Assembly (NCBI GenBank): GCA_035524275.1
Contig: DATKPC010000086.1
Location: 21,479-85,478 of the forward strand
Length of the DNA stretch: 64,000 nucleotides
Reading direction: 5' to 3'
Origin: DATKPC01 sp035524275
Lineage (GTDB): Bacteria; Pseudomonadota; Gammaproteobacteria; Burkholderiales; Burkholderiaceae_F
Within the stretch, counting starts at the first letter, position 1, and each line of letters starts with the position of its first letter. The notes under the pieces are model-generated. The model was not told where the DNA came from. It searched no databases and was given only the letters and a program-made list of their open reading frames with translations. The translations under genes were made by a program, and so were the position numbers. Positions 17,411-26,984 of the stretch are shown piece after piece.

Positions 17411-19048
17411 ATGCGTCGCATGCGGAGGAACGCCAACGTCATGGCGCGGGCCGCGCCCCCATGGACCGGGATCCTGCGCGGCCGAGGCATTCGCCGTGCG
17501 GATTGGCGCTGGTCCGGCGGGCTCGGACGGCGGGCGCTCGCGGCGTGCGCGTTCGGCCTCATCGCCCAAGCTGCCGCGTCAATGGACTTCGCCGGCCTGC
17601 AAAAGCTGATCGTCGATCGCGAAGCGCGCTCGGTCGAGGAGGTCCTACCCTGGCTTCCGCCGACGATGCGTTCCAGCTACGCGCTCGTCTTCCGCAGCCG
17701 CAGCCTGCAGGGCGCCAGCGAGGCGCATCCGCGCGTGCTGCTTTACGGGCCGGAGGCACGATTCATCGTCTCGTTCAACGGCGACGCCGGGGAGGCCGGC
17801 TACAACGCGCTCGAAACGATGGAGTTCGACGAGCGGACGAAGACGTTCACGTACCGCGAGATCGCCTTCCCGGCGGCCTCGGATGCGAGCTCGCCCGTTC
17901 GATTTTCGCCGCCGAATCCCGCGCGATGCACGGCCTGCCATGGAACCCCGGCGCGCCCGATCTGGGACAGCCATCCCTTCTGGCCCGGCATCCTAGGCGA
18001 ACGCTACGGAGCGGCGCTCTCGGCGCACGAAGCCGACGCGGTTCGCGCCTTCCTGCAGGAGCAGCCGCGCCATCCGAGGTATCGGACACTGCTCGCGGCG
18101 GAGCGCTTCGCCGATACGCGCACGTTCAAGCCCTCGGCGCGCGAGCGATACCAGGGCACCGAGGGCGTCGCGCCCAACGAAGCGCTCGGCGCGGCGCTGG
18201 GGCGACTGAACTTTGCGCAGATCCTCGAGGCGCTCGCCGCAAACCCTCGATTCACCGACGCCCGCTACCTCCTGCTCGGGGCGATCGAACCGGAATGCAA
18301 CGGCCTGGCGGCGTTCTACCCGGAGGACCGGCGCCGCGGCGTGGACGAGGCGCTGGCGCAATTCGGCGCCGGTTCAGCCCGCGCGAACGCTGAACTGCTG
18401 CGGCTCAAACGCCTGCGCGCCGCAAGCCTGGAAAGCGGCGACGAAGGACGACTCGATGCGCCGGAGACGCTCGATCGGTTCCGCTTCGTCGTCGAGCGCG
18501 AACTGCGGTTGCCGACGGATCGGTGGACCATGGCGCTGGAGAAAGGTACGTACGACTACGCCTGGTCGCCGGGCGCCGGCGCCGAAATGTCGCGCGACGT
18601 GCGCCGCCTCGTCGCCCGGGACGACGACGACCTCCTGCATCGCTACGACTTTCGCGCCGAAAACGGCCGGGAAGGCTACTGCGCCTACCTCGCCCGGCGC
18701 AGTCGCGACCTGCTGGCGCGGGCAGATCCGGCGCCGGCGGACAGCGCGCCCGCGCTGGAAGCCGCCCGCGTCGGGCTGATCGAAGCGTGCGTCGGATGCC
18801 ATTCGACGGGCGTCGGCCCGCCGATTCCCTTCGACCGTCCGACGGCACTTGCTGCGCGGCTGCGGAATCCGGGGTTCCGGCACGGCACGCTCCTGGACGA
18901 AATCCGCTGGCGGCTGTCGGTGCAGGCAGGCGCGGGGCGGATGCCCCTGGGCCGCATCGTCGACGACGACGACCGCGCCTCGCTGCTCGCGTATTTCGCG
19001 TCGCTCGCCGACGTCCGCAGCGCCGAGGTATTGCCGCAGTCGGACTGA
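17411..19048 (+). CDS. Secreted protein with two CxxCH haem-binding motifs
   Basis: The 545-residue protein carries a hydrophobic export segment (RRALAACAFGLIAQAAAS, about 40-57) preceded by a long Arg-rich N-terminus; an internal ATG at 17441 would shorten that. Two c-type haem sites are visible: CTACH at 173-177 and CVGCH at 460-464. The second is followed by a Met-bearing, helix-ending pattern near GAGRMPLGRIVDD resembling a class I cytochrome c. Some 280 residues between the motifs resemble nothing I know. It is probably a periplasmic dihaem cytochrome whose maturation needs the Ccm system. Its divergence from a SCO chaperone suggests a respiratory or copper link. I do not recognise the family. 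Confidence 0.75.
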   Translation: MRRMRRNANVMARAAPPWTGILRGRGIRRADWRWSGGLGRRALAACAFGLIAQAAASMDFAGLQKLIVDREARSVEEVLPWLPPTMRSSYALVFRSRSLQGASEAHPRVLLYGPEARFIVSFNGDAGEAGYNALETMEFDERTKTFTYREIAFPAASDASSPVRFSPPNPARCTACHGTPARPIWDSHPFWPGILGERYGAALSAHEADAVRAFLQEQPRHPRYRTLLAAERFADTRTFKPSARERYQGTEGVAPNEALGAALGRLNFAQILEALAANPRFTDARYLLLGAIEPECNGLAAFYPEDRRRGVDEALAQFGAGSARANAELLRLKRLRAASLESGDEGRLDAPETLDRFRFVVERELRLPTDRWTMALEKGTYDYAWSPGAGAEMSRDVRRLVARDDDDLLHRYDFRAENGREGYCAYLARRSRDLLARADPAPADSAPALEAARVGLIEACVGCHSTGVGPPIPFDRPTALAARLRNPGFRHGTLLDEIRWRLSVQAGAGRMPLGRIVDDDDRASLLAYFASLADVRSAEVLPQSD

Positions 19049-19104
19049 GTGCAATCGCCGGCCCGCGCGGAGAAGCCGCAGATGCGGCCGCTGATCGTCC
19101 CTTC

Positions 19105-19152
19105 ATTCGGCCACAAATTCGGCCACAAATTCGGCCACGAAATCGGCCGCGC
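19105..19152. repeat. 12-bp tandem repeat between genes
   Basis: Three near-perfect copies of attcggccacaa (19105-19140) are followed by a decayed fourth unit (aatcggccgcgc). It lies in the 277-base gap before the porin gene, which holds no other recognisable feature. Confidence 0.85.
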
Positions 19153-19325
19153 CTCGAATTGCAAGGTCCCCGCTCGATTTTTCGACCGATCGGGTCGACA
19201 CCCCGCCGCATAACCTGTCCGACGGCTCGAACCGCCCGGCGCGCGCCCGAGGCCGAAAAAGGGCCCGACGCGCAGCCGACGGATAACTCAAGACATCGCC
19301 GGAACCAACGGCAGGGGGAACATCG

Positions 19326-20741
19326 ATGACGTCAAAAAGACTCTGTATTGCGATTGCCGTCGCCGGCACGGTCGGAATGCACGCGGCAACCTGCCAGGCG
19401 GCCGATGCTCAACCGGGCGACACCGAGGCCCATCTTCGCGATCTCGAACGCAAGCTCGAGCAGAGCGTGCAGCGGATCGACGAGCTCAATCAACAGGTGC
19501 AGCAGTTGCAGAGGCAGCTCGGGGCCGGTGCCGCCGTGCCCGCGCCTTTGGCTGTGCCGGGGCCTGCGCCCACCGCTGCCCCTGCGGCCGCCGCGTCGCC
19601 GCCGCCGGCGGCCGCACCCGCCGCCGATTCGCGGATCGACGAGCTGACGACGCAGGTCGAGCAGCTCTCGCAGAGCGTCAGCCGGATGAATACCGACACC
19701 GGCGTCCCGCTGCACGGATTTGCCGACGTCGGCGCGCGCTTCTACACGCATACCGATCCGAACAGCAGCAACCCGGCGAACGGCGCAAACGAGAAGGCGA
19801 TCGACTTCTACCTGAACCCGGAGATCGGCCCGCGCATCAAGACGCTGATGGAAATCGCGATCGAAACCAGCGAGTACGACCAGCAAGTCGGCATCGACAT
19901 GGAACGCCTGCAGGTCGGGTATGTCGCCGGCGACGAACTCACGGTCTGGGCGGGGCGATTCCACACGCCCTACGGCTACTGGAACACCGCGTTCCACCAT
20001 GGACCGCAGATCCAGACGTCGGCGCAGCGCCCGAAGTTCCTCGCGTTCGAGGACACCTATGGCCTCATGCCGGCGCACACGGTCGGCCTGTGGGCGACAG
20101 GCCACGCCAGACTCGGCAGCGGCCGCCTGACCTACGACGCGACGGTCGGCAACAGCCCGCGGATCCTCACGAACGGCGGCCAGATGGGAACCGGGCAGGT
20201 CGACATGAACCTGCTGGGATCGAACAACCATAGCGCCTCATCGCTCGTGAACGTCGGCTACGAGTTCGGCGGCGCGCTCGACGGCCTGAAGCTCGGCGTC
20301 GACGCGATGCGCTGGCGCACGACGGACGATGTGGCGCCGGCCCCGGACACGACGCAGGTCAGCTTCGCGGGTGCGTATGCGGTCTACGTCGCGAACGACT
20401 GGGAAATCCTGAACGAGTACTACCGGTTCCACGACACGAACACCAGCAGCGATGGCTCGACGCACAACAGCTGGGCGGCCTATTCGCAGGTCGGCTACAC
20501 GCTGCTGGGCGCCTGGACCCCCTACGCGCGCTGGGAGGAGGCACAACTCGACCAGGCGGACAACTATTTCGCGGCGCTCGCGGCGCCCATCGGCGCGTCC
20601 TATCGCCGCTACGTCGGCGGCTTGCGCTACGACCTGGCGCGCAACACGGCGCTGAAGGCGGAGTACGGTTCCACCGTCTACCATGATCGCGGGCTGCAGA
20701 GCTACAACGAAGTTCGCCTGCAGATCGCCGTCCGCTTCTGA
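19326..20741 (+). CDS. Outer-membrane porin with N-terminal coiled coil
   Basis: The 471-residue precursor has a signal peptide ending near CQAADA, then a heptad-rich coiled coil (about 32-66, LERKLEQSVQRIDELNQQ), a Pro/Ala linker, a second short coiled coil and a beta-barrel region from about residue 130 to the C-terminal Phe (QIAVRF), the usual outer-membrane insertion signal. The barrel shows the alternating aromatic pattern of porins. The coiled coil probably contacts peptidoglycan or forms the trimer. A small periplasmic phosphate-binding-like protein follows 25 bases downstream, so the pair may take up an anion such as phosphate. Confidence 0.82.
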   Translation: MTSKRLCIAIAVAGTVGMHAATCQAADAQPGDTEAHLRDLERKLEQSVQRIDELNQQVQQLQRQLGAGAAVPAPLAVPGPAPTAAPAAAASPPPAAAPAADSRIDELTTQVEQLSQSVSRMNTDTGVPLHGFADVGARFYTHTDPNSSNPANGANEKAIDFYLNPEIGPRIKTLMEIAIETSEYDQQVGIDMERLQVGYVAGDELTVWAGRFHTPYGYWNTAFHHGPQIQTSAQRPKFLAFEDTYGLMPAHTVGLWATGHARLGSGRLTYDATVGNSPRILTNGGQMGTGQVDMNLLGSNNHSASSLVNVGYEFGGALDGLKLGVDAMRWRTTDDVAPAPDTTQVSFAGAYAVYVANDWEILNEYYRFHDTNTSSDGSTHNSWAAYSQVGYTLLGAWTPYARWEEAQLDQADNYFAALAAPIGASYRRYVGGLRYDLARNTALKAEYGSTVYHDRGLQSYNEVRLQIAVRF

Positions 20742-20766
20742 TACCCACCGATTGCAGGATTCCAGG

Positions 20767-21177
20767 ATGAAGATCAAGCCCTTATCGATCGCCGCCGCCG
20801 CAGCCGGCCTGCTGTCGCTGGCGCTGTCTTCCGCCGCTGCCGCGGGGGACATCTACCTGATCGCCAACCACGGCACGTCGATCACGCTGGGCGATGCGCA
20901 CGACGTCTACCTCGGCGACAAGCAGTTCGCCGGCAGCGTGAAGCTCGTCCCCGTCGACAATTCCGCCGTGCAGGACGCGTTCCTTGCCAAGGTGCTCAAG
21001 ATGGACGCCGCGAAGTACGGCAGCGCGTGGACGAAGAAGTCCTTTCGCGACGGTCTCACGCCGCCGGCCGTGAAGGGTAGCGACATCGAGGTCATCGACT
21101 TCGTGAAGCGTTCGCCGGGCGCCGTCGGCTACGTCGGAAGCGCGCCGGCCGGCGTGGACGTCATCGGGAAGTTCTAG
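20767..21177 (+). CDS. Small periplasmic PstS-like (phosphate ABC transporter substrate-binding-like) protein
   Basis: The 136-residue precursor has a signal peptide (SLALSSAAAAGD). The mature part (about 110 residues) resembles the C-terminal lobe fragment of PstS-like proteins: DAFLAKVLKMDAAKYGSAWTKK, then a terminal SPGAVGYVGSAP, the usual end of these short proteins. At this size it has only part of a full PstS fold and may not form the two-lobe binding cleft alone. It follows the porin gene closely on the same strand and probably shares its transcript. Ligand and transporter are unknown. Confidence 0.7.
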   Translation: MKIKPLSIAAAAAGLLSLALSSAAAAGDIYLIANHGTSITLGDAHDVYLGDKQFAGSVKLVPVDNSAVQDAFLAKVLKMDAAKYGSAWTKKSFRDGLTPPAVKGSDIEVIDFVKRSPGAVGYVGSAPAGVDVIGKF

Positions 21178-21235
21178 GAAGCCGAGCGGCGGAGATATTC
21201 CGTCTGCCTTTGGTCACGCTCGTGCGGACGTTTCG

Positions 21236-21313
21236 CAATTGAACCGTCGCCCAAAAGGCTGACGCCGGAACTCCCCTCGCCCGCGCCAGCGGGAGCGGGG
21301 TGGGGGAGAGGGT
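21236..21313 (+). repeat. REP-like palindromic element
   Basis: A GC-rich unit running ggctgacgccggaactcccc, then tcgcccgcgccagcggga, then a ggggtgggggagagggt tail. The arms ctcccct...gcgggagcgggg can fold into a hairpin. The unit and about 20 bases of flank before it (from aattgaaccgtcgcc) recur at 63.83-63.89 kb. It sits between the PstS-like gene and the opposing AAA+ gene. Confidence 0.75.
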
Positions 21314-21335
21314 GCCCGCCGGCCGGCATTCCCGC

Positions 21336-22394
21336 TCAGAACCCGATCCGCGGCCGCCTTGCGACGCGGTCCTCGACGATATCGTCGCCTTCGATCGCGT
21401 GGCGGTCATCGAGCTTCGCGTTGCCGAATGCCGCGAGCAGCACGCGCCGCATCTCGCGCGGCTTGAGCCGCGCGACGCGCGCCACGAGTTGCGGGTCGAG
21501 GTATTCCGGGAACAGCCGGCCCCACGCGTGTTCGTCGCGCAGCTCGCGGTAGATGCTGGCCGCCACGCGCCGCGCGCCGTCGTCGTCGGGCGGATCGATC
21601 TCGTAGACGTTCATCCGGTTCAGGATGGGTTCCGGAATCGCGCGCGCGTCGTTGGCCGTCGCGATCCATACGACATCGGAGGCGTCGATCGGGACGTTGG
21701 CGAACTCGTCGACGAATTCGGTTGCCGTCTCCGGCTCCAGCAACGCGTAGAGGCTGCCGAGCGGATCGTATTGCTGGTCGCCGCCCGCCTTGTCGATCTC
21801 GTCGACCACGATGACCGGATTGGCGTAGTCACCGTTGACGAGCGCGTCGAAGACCTTGCCGGGGCGCGCGTTCTTCCATTGCGCCGAAGCCCCGGACAGG
21901 ATCCACCCGGCGGTGAGCGAACTCATCCCGACGAAGTGGTAGCCGGTCCCCAGCAGCCGGGAGACGCGCCTCGCGAAATGGGTCTTTCCGATGCCGGGGT
22001 CGCCGAGCAGCAGCATCGGCGACAGCTCGATGCCGTCGCACCCGGCCAGGCTCAGCGCGAGCTGGCGGCGGATGTCCTGCAGCGGCTCGGCGAAGTTCGG
22101 CAACTCCTCGATCAGCGCCTCGACGTCCGGCAGCGCGGCCGGCTTGATCGTGAACCGCTGGCCGCCGGAGCGGATCATCCGGACGTACGTCGCGCGCAGC
22201 GCGTCGTTGGCGCCCGTTCCGAGCTCCTCGAGCTCCGCAAGCGCCGCCTCGACGCGCGGCACGCGATAGACGTCCTTGAAACCTGCAATCGAGATCGGCT
22301 GCGCGATCGTTGGCGCGTACGTCATCCGGTCGAGCTCCCCGGTCGGCGCCGCGCAACCACCGCGCGGCGGCATCTCACGTGCCGATGATGACAA
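21336..22394 (-). CDS. Lon-like AAA+ ATPase without protease domain
   Basis: The 352-residue cytoplasmic protein has Walker [10 protein letters not shown], Walker [11 protein letters not shown], a sensor-1 segment [19 protein letters not shown] and the [19 protein letters not shown] segment, all as in the ATPase module of LonA. The Lon N-terminal substrate domain and the Ser-Lys protease domain are absent, and the protein ends about 60 residues after the AAA+ lid. It may be an unfoldase or remodelling factor needing a partner. The ATG at 22394 is used; an ATG at 22325 (MTYAPTIAQ) is an equally good start. It is divergent from yebC. Confidence 0.82.
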   Translation of the reverse strand: MSSSAREMPPRGGCAAPTGELDRMTYAPTIAQPISIAGFKDVYRVPRVEAALAELEELGTGANDALRATYVRMIRSGGQRFTIKPAALPDVEALIEELPNFAEPLQDIRRQLALSLAGCDGIELSPMLLLGDPGIGKTHFARRVSRLLGTGYHFVGMSSLTAGWILSGASAQWKNARPGKVFDALVNGDYANPVIVVDEIDKAGGDQQYDPLGSLYALLEPETATEFVDEFANVPIDASDVVWIATANDARAIPEPILNRMNVYEIDPPDDDGARRVAASIYRELRDEHAWGRLFPEYLDPQLVARVARLKPREMRRVLLAAFGNAKLDDRHAIEGDDIVEDRVARRPRIGF

Positions 22395-22612
22395 GCCTTC
22401 GCATCGGCAGCAAGATCCCCGGCGTGCGATGCGCCCGGCGGCGCCGATTGCAGCAGCCGGCCGCCGCGAGTGCCATGCGCGGCCCGACCGGCGGCGCGGG
22501 CCGGCGACGAGGGCGCCGGGATGTCCGCGATCGAATGCTAGACTTTCCGGTTTCGTCCCGGATCCGTCGTCCGCAGGACGATCATCTTGCTCAAGGTCAT
22601 CGAGGTCGCGCC

Positions 22613-23338
22613 ATGGCGGGTCATTCCAAGTGGGCCAACATCCAGCACCGCAAGAACCGCCAGGATGCGAAGCGCGGCCAGCTATGGACGAAGATCATTC
22701 GCGAGGTGACGGTCGCGGCGCGCGACGGCGGCGCGGACCCGGCGATGAACGCGCGGCTTCGCCTCGCGCTCGAGAAGGCCTCGGCCGGCAACGTCCCGAA
22801 GGACACCATCAACAAGGCGGTGCAGCGCGGCAGCGGCAAGCTCGAGGGCGTCAACTACGAGGAAGTCCGCTACGAAGGCTACGGCGTCGCCGGCGCCGCA
22901 GTGATCGTCGACTGCCTGACCGACAACCGGACGCGCACGGTCGCCGAAGTGCGGCATGCGTTCTCGAAGAACGGCGGCAACCTCGGTACCGACGGTTCGG
23001 TCGCGTTCCAGTTCCGCCATTGCGGCCAGCTGCTGTTCGCACCGGGCACATCGGAAGAAAAGGTCCTGGAGGCGGCGCTGGATGCCGGTGCCGACGACGT
23101 CTTCTCCAACGACGACGGCTCGGTCGAGGTCCTGTGCGAGGCGGGCCAACTGGCGACGGTGAAGGAGGCGCTTGAACGCGCCGGCCTGAAGGCCGAGGTC
23201 GCCGAGGTGACCATGAAGCCGTTGAACGAGACGGCGCTCGGTGGCGACGAGGCGGCCCGGATGCAGCGCCTGCTGGAGGCACTCGAGGACCTGGACGACG
23301 TCCAGCACGTCTACACCTCCGCGACCTTCGCCGATTGA
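22613..23338 (+). CDS. yebC: YebC/PmpR family transcriptional or translational regulator
   Basis: The 241-residue protein starts [20 protein letters not shown], the invariant N-terminus of the family, and has the expected length. Members bind DNA as regulators and, for some, relieve ribosome stalling at proline runs. It is the first gene of a rightward series reaching to at least rng. The 218 bases upstream, shared with the divergent AAA+ gene, must hold its promoter. Confidence 0.97.
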   Translation: MAGHSKWANIQHRKNRQDAKRGQLWTKIIREVTVAARDGGADPAMNARLRLALEKASAGNVPKDTINKAVQRGSGKLEGVNYEEVRYEGYGVAGAAVIVDCLTDNRTRTVAEVRHAFSKNGGNLGTDGSVAFQFRHCGQLLFAPGTSEEKVLEAALDAGADDVFSNDDGSVEVLCEAGQLATVKEALERAGLKAEVAEVTMKPLNETALGGDEAARMQRLLEALEDLDDVQHVYTSATFAD

Positions 23339-23351
23339 TGGGCACCGCCGC

Positions 23352-24758
23352 ATGAGCCCCAGGGCGCCGGGACAGCCGGGCGCGACGTCATCGTCGCCGC
23401 GGCCGGCCGCGCAGCGCGTACGCGCGACATCGGGACGCGAGCAGCTGCGCGTCCTTGTCGTCGGCTCCGGCGGGCGCGAGCACGCGCTGGCGTGGAAATT
23501 CGCGCAATCCCCGCGCGTGCAGACGGTGCTCGTCGCGCCGGGCAATGGCGGCACCGCACGCGACAAGCGCATGCGCAACGTCGCGTACGCCGACCCGCGC
23601 CAGCTCGCCGACCTCGCGGCGTCCGAAGGCATCTCGTTCACCGTCGTCGGGCCGGAGGCGCCGCTGGCGGCCGGTATCGTCGACGAGTTCCGCTCGCGCG
23701 GCCAGCGCATCTTCGGCCCGACGCGCGCCGCGGCGCAGCTCGAAAGCTCGAAGGATTTCGCCAAGGCGTTCATGACGCGCCACGCGATCCCGACGGCGGG
23801 CTACGCGACGTTCACCGATGCCGCGTCGGCCCGCGCGTACGTCGAATCGCGCGGCGCGCCGATCGTGATCAAGGCCGACGGCCTTGCCGCCGGCAAGGGC
23901 GTCGTCGTCGCCGAAACCGTCGCGCAGGCGCACGCGGCCATCGACGCTCTGCTCGGGTCCGGTACGCCGGTCGGTGGCGAGGCACGCCTGGTGATCGAGG
24001 ACTTCCTCGACGGCGAAGAGGCGAGCTTCATCGTGATGTGCGACGGCCGCCACGTGCTGCCGCTCGCATCCAGCCAGGACCACAAGCGGCTGCTCGACGG
24101 CGATCGCGGGCCGAACACGGGCGGGATGGGAGCCTACTCGCCGGCGCCGGTCGTGACGCCGACGATCCACGCACGCGTGCTGCGTGAAGTGATCCTCCCG
24201 ACCGTCCAGGGCATGGCGGCCGAGGGCACGCCCTACAGCGGCTTCCTGTATGCCGGGCTGATGATCGACGGCAAGGGACAGGCGCGCGTGCTCGAATTCA
24301 ATTGCCGGCTCGGCGACCCGGAAGCGCAGCCGATCCTGATGCGCCTGCGCACCGACCTCGTGGACCTGGTCGAACATGCCATCGACGGGCGCCTGGACGC
24401 GATCGAGGCGACCTGGGACCGGCGGACCGCGCTCGGCGTCGTCGTCGCGGCCCACGGCTACCCCGACTCGCCACGAAGCGGCGATCCGATCGCCGACGTG
24501 CCGCCGGACGCCGAGGACTGCGTGGTTTTCCACGCCGGCACGACGCTGCGGGGTGACCAGCCGGTGAGCAGCGGCGGCCGCGTGCTGTGCGCGACGGCGC
24601 TCGGGGACTCGGTGAGCGCCGCGCAGCGGCGCGCTTACGACGCCATCGGCCGAATCCACCTGAGCGGCATGCAGTTCCGTTCCGACATCGGCCATCGCGC
24701 CGTCGGCCGCCGCACGGCGGCGCGCGCGGCCGCGACCGAAAAGACCGGGGAGGCCTGA
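23352..24758 (+). CDS. purD: Phosphoribosylamine-glycine ligase
   Basis: This ATP-grasp enzyme makes glycinamide ribonucleotide, the second step of purine synthesis. The core starts LRVLVVGSGGREHALAWK and includes IKADGLAAGKGVVV and LEFNCRLGDPEAQ. From the ATG at 23352 the protein has 468 residues, about 40 more than usual: roughly 32 extra residues of low-complexity sequence at the N-terminus (rich in Pro, Arg, Ser) and a basic Ala-rich tail. No standard start codon lies nearer the core, so the extension is probably real. It begins 13 bases after yebC and ends 3 bases before hemF. Confidence 0.95.
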   Translation: MSPRAPGQPGATSSSPRPAAQRVRATSGREQLRVLVVGSGGREHALAWKFAQSPRVQTVLVAPGNGGTARDKRMRNVAYADPRQLADLAASEGISFTVVGPEAPLAAGIVDEFRSRGQRIFGPTRAAAQLESSKDFAKAFMTRHAIPTAGYATFTDAASARAYVESRGAPIVIKADGLAAGKGVVVAETVAQAHAAIDALLGSGTPVGGEARLVIEDFLDGEEASFIVMCDGRHVLPLASSQDHKRLLDGDRGPNTGGMGAYSPAPVVTPTIHARVLREVILPTVQGMAAEGTPYSGFLYAGLMIDGKGQARVLEFNCRLGDPEAQPILMRLRTDLVDLVEHAIDGRLDAIEATWDRRTALGVVVAAHGYPDSPRSGDPIADVPPDAEDCVVFHAGTTLRGDQPVSSGGRVLCATALGDSVSAAQRRAYDAIGRIHLSGMQFRSDIGHRAVGRRTAARAAATEKTGEA

Positions 24759-24761
24759 GCG

Positions 24762-25679
24762 ATGACCGAAGTCGATGCCGGTGCCGTGCGCACGTACCTC
24801 GTCGACCTGCAACGGCGGATCGTCGAGCGCTTCGAGGCCTTCGACGCCAAGCCGTGGGGCGAGGACGCATGGGAAAAGCCGCAGGCCTCCGAGCTGCAGG
24901 GACGCGGCATCACGCGGATCGTCGAAAACGGCGGCCTGCTGGAGCGCGGGGGCGTCGGCTTCTCGGACGTCCGCGGCCGCAAGCTGCCGCCGTCGGCGGC
25001 AGCCAACCGGCCGGAACTCGTCGGTCGCGGATTCGAGGCGATGGGCGTGTCGCTCGTGCTGCATCCGCGCAATCCCTACGTGCCCACGGTGCACATGAAC
25101 GTCCGCTTCCTCGTCGCGCGGGCGACGCACGCAGCGGACGTCTGGTGGTTCGGCGGCGGCATGGACCTGACGCCCTATTACCCGTTCGTCGACGACGCCC
25201 GGCATTTTCACGCGACCTGCCGCGATGCCGTCCAATCGTTCGGCAGCGACCTGCACGGACGCTTCAAGGCGTGGTGCGACCGCTACTTTTTCCTGCCGCA
25301 TCGCGGCGAGGCGCGCGGCATCGGGGGGATCTTCTTCGACGATTTCAACGAGCTCGGGTTCGAGCGCAGCTTCGCGATGGTCCGCGCGGTGGGCGATGCC
25401 TTCCTTGCGGCCTACGTGCCGATCGTCGAGCGCCGGCGCGAGCTCGCCTACGGCGATCGCGAGCGCGGGTTCCAGGCCTACCGGCGCGGGCGCTACGTCG
25501 AATTCAACCTCGTGCTCGACCGCGGAACGCATTTCGGCCTGCAGTCCGGCGGACGAACCGAGTCCATCCTGCTGTCGATGCCGCCCTCGGCCGCGTGGCG
25601 CTACGACTGGAAGCCGGAGGCGGGCACGCCGGAAGCGGCGCTCTACGCCGAGTTCCTGCCACCGCGCGACTGGGTCTGA
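24762..25679 (+). CDS. hemF: Oxygen-dependent coproporphyrinogen III oxidase
   Basis: HemF decarboxylates coproporphyrinogen III to protoporphyrinogen IX with O2, feeding haem and, in phototrophs, bacteriochlorophyll. The 305-residue protein shows the family core: [44 protein letters not shown] and [12 protein letters not shown]. The start ATG lies four bases after the purD stop codon, indicating tight coupling. Being the aerobic enzyme, it contrasts with the oxygen-independent cyclase BchE encoded at 45.7 kb. Confidence 0.97.
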   Translation: MTEVDAGAVRTYLVDLQRRIVERFEAFDAKPWGEDAWEKPQASELQGRGITRIVENGGLLERGGVGFSDVRGRKLPPSAAANRPELVGRGFEAMGVSLVLHPRNPYVPTVHMNVRFLVARATHAADVWWFGGGMDLTPYYPFVDDARHFHATCRDAVQSFGSDLHGRFKAWCDRYFFLPHRGEARGIGGIFFDDFNELGFERSFAMVRAVGDAFLAAYVPIVERRRELAYGDRERGFQAYRRGRYVEFNLVLDRGTHFGLQSGGRTESILLSMPPSAAWRYDWKPEAGTPEAALYAEFLPPRDWV

Positions 25680-25717
25680 GGCCGTCCCCGGCCCCGCCAC
25701 CGAAGAATCTGCCGGAC

Positions 25718-26434
25718 GTGACGTCCAACGGCGCGCTCGAGGGCGCAACGACCGGTCCCATCGGGCTGCTCGGCGGGACTTTCGATCCGATCCACGTCGC
25801 GCACCTGCAGCTCGCGCGAACCGCGATCGCCCACCTCGGGCTGGCGCAGGTCCGCTTCCTGCCCGCAGGCCAGCCGTGGCAGAAGCCGGACGTGAGCCCG
25901 GCCGCGGCTCGAGCCGACATGGTCGAACTGGCCCTGCACGGCGAGAGCCGGATGTCCATCGATCGACGCGAAATCGACCGCCCGGGGCCGACGTACACGA
26001 TCGACACGCTGCGCGAACTGCGCGCCGAGCTCGGCGCGGACGTCGCGCTCGTCCTTCTGCTCGGCGATGACCAGTTGCAGCGCTTCGACAGCTGGCGCGA
26101 ATGGCGGGCGATCATCGAGCTGACGCACCTTGGCGTCGCCGCGCGCCCCGGCGACGCGGCCATGGCGGACGCCGGCCACGGCGAGCTTGCCGATTGGCTG
26201 CGGGCGCACCGTGCCCCGCCCGGCAGCGCACCGCGCGCCGCGGGGGGCTCGATCTTCCGGATCCCGATGGCGCCGATCGATTGTTCGGCCACCGAAATCC
26301 GCCACCTCGTGCGCGCCGCGGCGACTCCGCAGGAGCTCGACCGGCTCGCTCGGCTCCTGCCGGCCGCGGTCCTGGACTATATTCGGCTTCACCGACTCTA
26401 CGGCACCGATCCGGCCCCGGCATCTCCAGGCTGA
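25718..26434 (+). CDS. nadD: Nicotinate-nucleotide adenylyltransferase
   Basis: NadD adenylates nicotinate mononucleotide in NAD synthesis. The nucleotidyltransferase motif GGTFDPIHVAHL is at about residues 17-28 and the C-terminal SATEIR motif at about 190, both diagnostic. I chose GTG at 25718-25720 because no ATG lies in frame between hemF and the core; it gives 238 residues, slightly longer than typical. An insertion rich in Ala, Gly and His occupies about 150-175. It lies in the hemF-rsfS interval common in Betaproteobacteria. Confidence 0.95.
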   Translation: MTSNGALEGATTGPIGLLGGTFDPIHVAHLQLARTAIAHLGLAQVRFLPAGQPWQKPDVSPAAARADMVELALHGESRMSIDRREIDRPGPTYTIDTLRELRAELGADVALVLLLGDDQLQRFDSWREWRAIIELTHLGVAARPGDAAMADAGHGELADWLRAHRAPPGSAPRAAGGSIFRIPMAPIDCSATEIRHLVRAAATPQELDRLARLLPAAVLDYIRLHRLYGTDPAPASPG

Positions 26435-26467
26435 ACCGCGGGCAGGCGCTGCCTCAACCGACACGAC

Positions 26468-26950
26468 ATGGACATCCGAAAGCTCCAGCGCACGATCGTC
26501 GACGCGCTGGAAGACGTCAAGGCGCAGGACATCCGGATCTACGACACGATCGGCCTGTCGGACCTCTTCGACCGCGTCGTGCTCGCCAGCGGCTCCTCGA
26601 ACCGGCAGACCCGCGCGCTCGCCTCCAACGTCGCCGAGAAGGTCAAGGCCGCCGGCGGCCAGATCATCAGCGTCGAGGGCACCGATAGCGGCGAATGGGT
26701 TCTCGTCGATACCGGCGACGTCGTCGTCCACATCATGCTGCCGCCGGTGCGCGCGCACTTCGCGCTCGAGGAGATCTGGGGCGGCAAGCCGGTGCGGCTG
26801 CGCCCCTCCGCGGCCACGAAGGCGGCGGCCCGGAGCGCCGCCGCCGACGGCGACACGGCGCCACGCACCTTGCCCGGCCTGGCGAAACCGTCGCGGACGC
26901 GATCGACCGCGGCCGCGCGCACGGTCCGCGGCTCGGCCCGCTCCGGCTGA
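26468..26950 (+). CDS. rsfS: Ribosomal silencing factor RsfS
   Basis: RsfS binds ribosomal protein uL14 and blocks subunit joining in starvation. The conserved domain occupies about 1-112 (KLQRTIVDALEDVKAQDI, DRVVLASGSSNRQTRAL, GDVVVHIMLPPVRAHFALEEIW). It is followed by a 50-residue Ala/Arg/Thr-rich basic tail not present in most homologues, giving 160 residues in place of about 110-120. The gene is 33 bases after nadD and 34 bases before rlmH. Confidence 0.95.
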   Translation: MDIRKLQRTIVDALEDVKAQDIRIYDTIGLSDLFDRVVLASGSSNRQTRALASNVAEKVKAAGGQIISVEGTDSGEWVLVDTGDVVVHIMLPPVRAHFALEEIWGGKPVRLRPSAATKAAARSAAADGDTAPRTLPGLAKPSRTRSTAAARTVRGSARSG

Positions 26951-26984
26951 CGCCCGTCGCGTCCCCGGCGCGAAAGGCAGCGCG

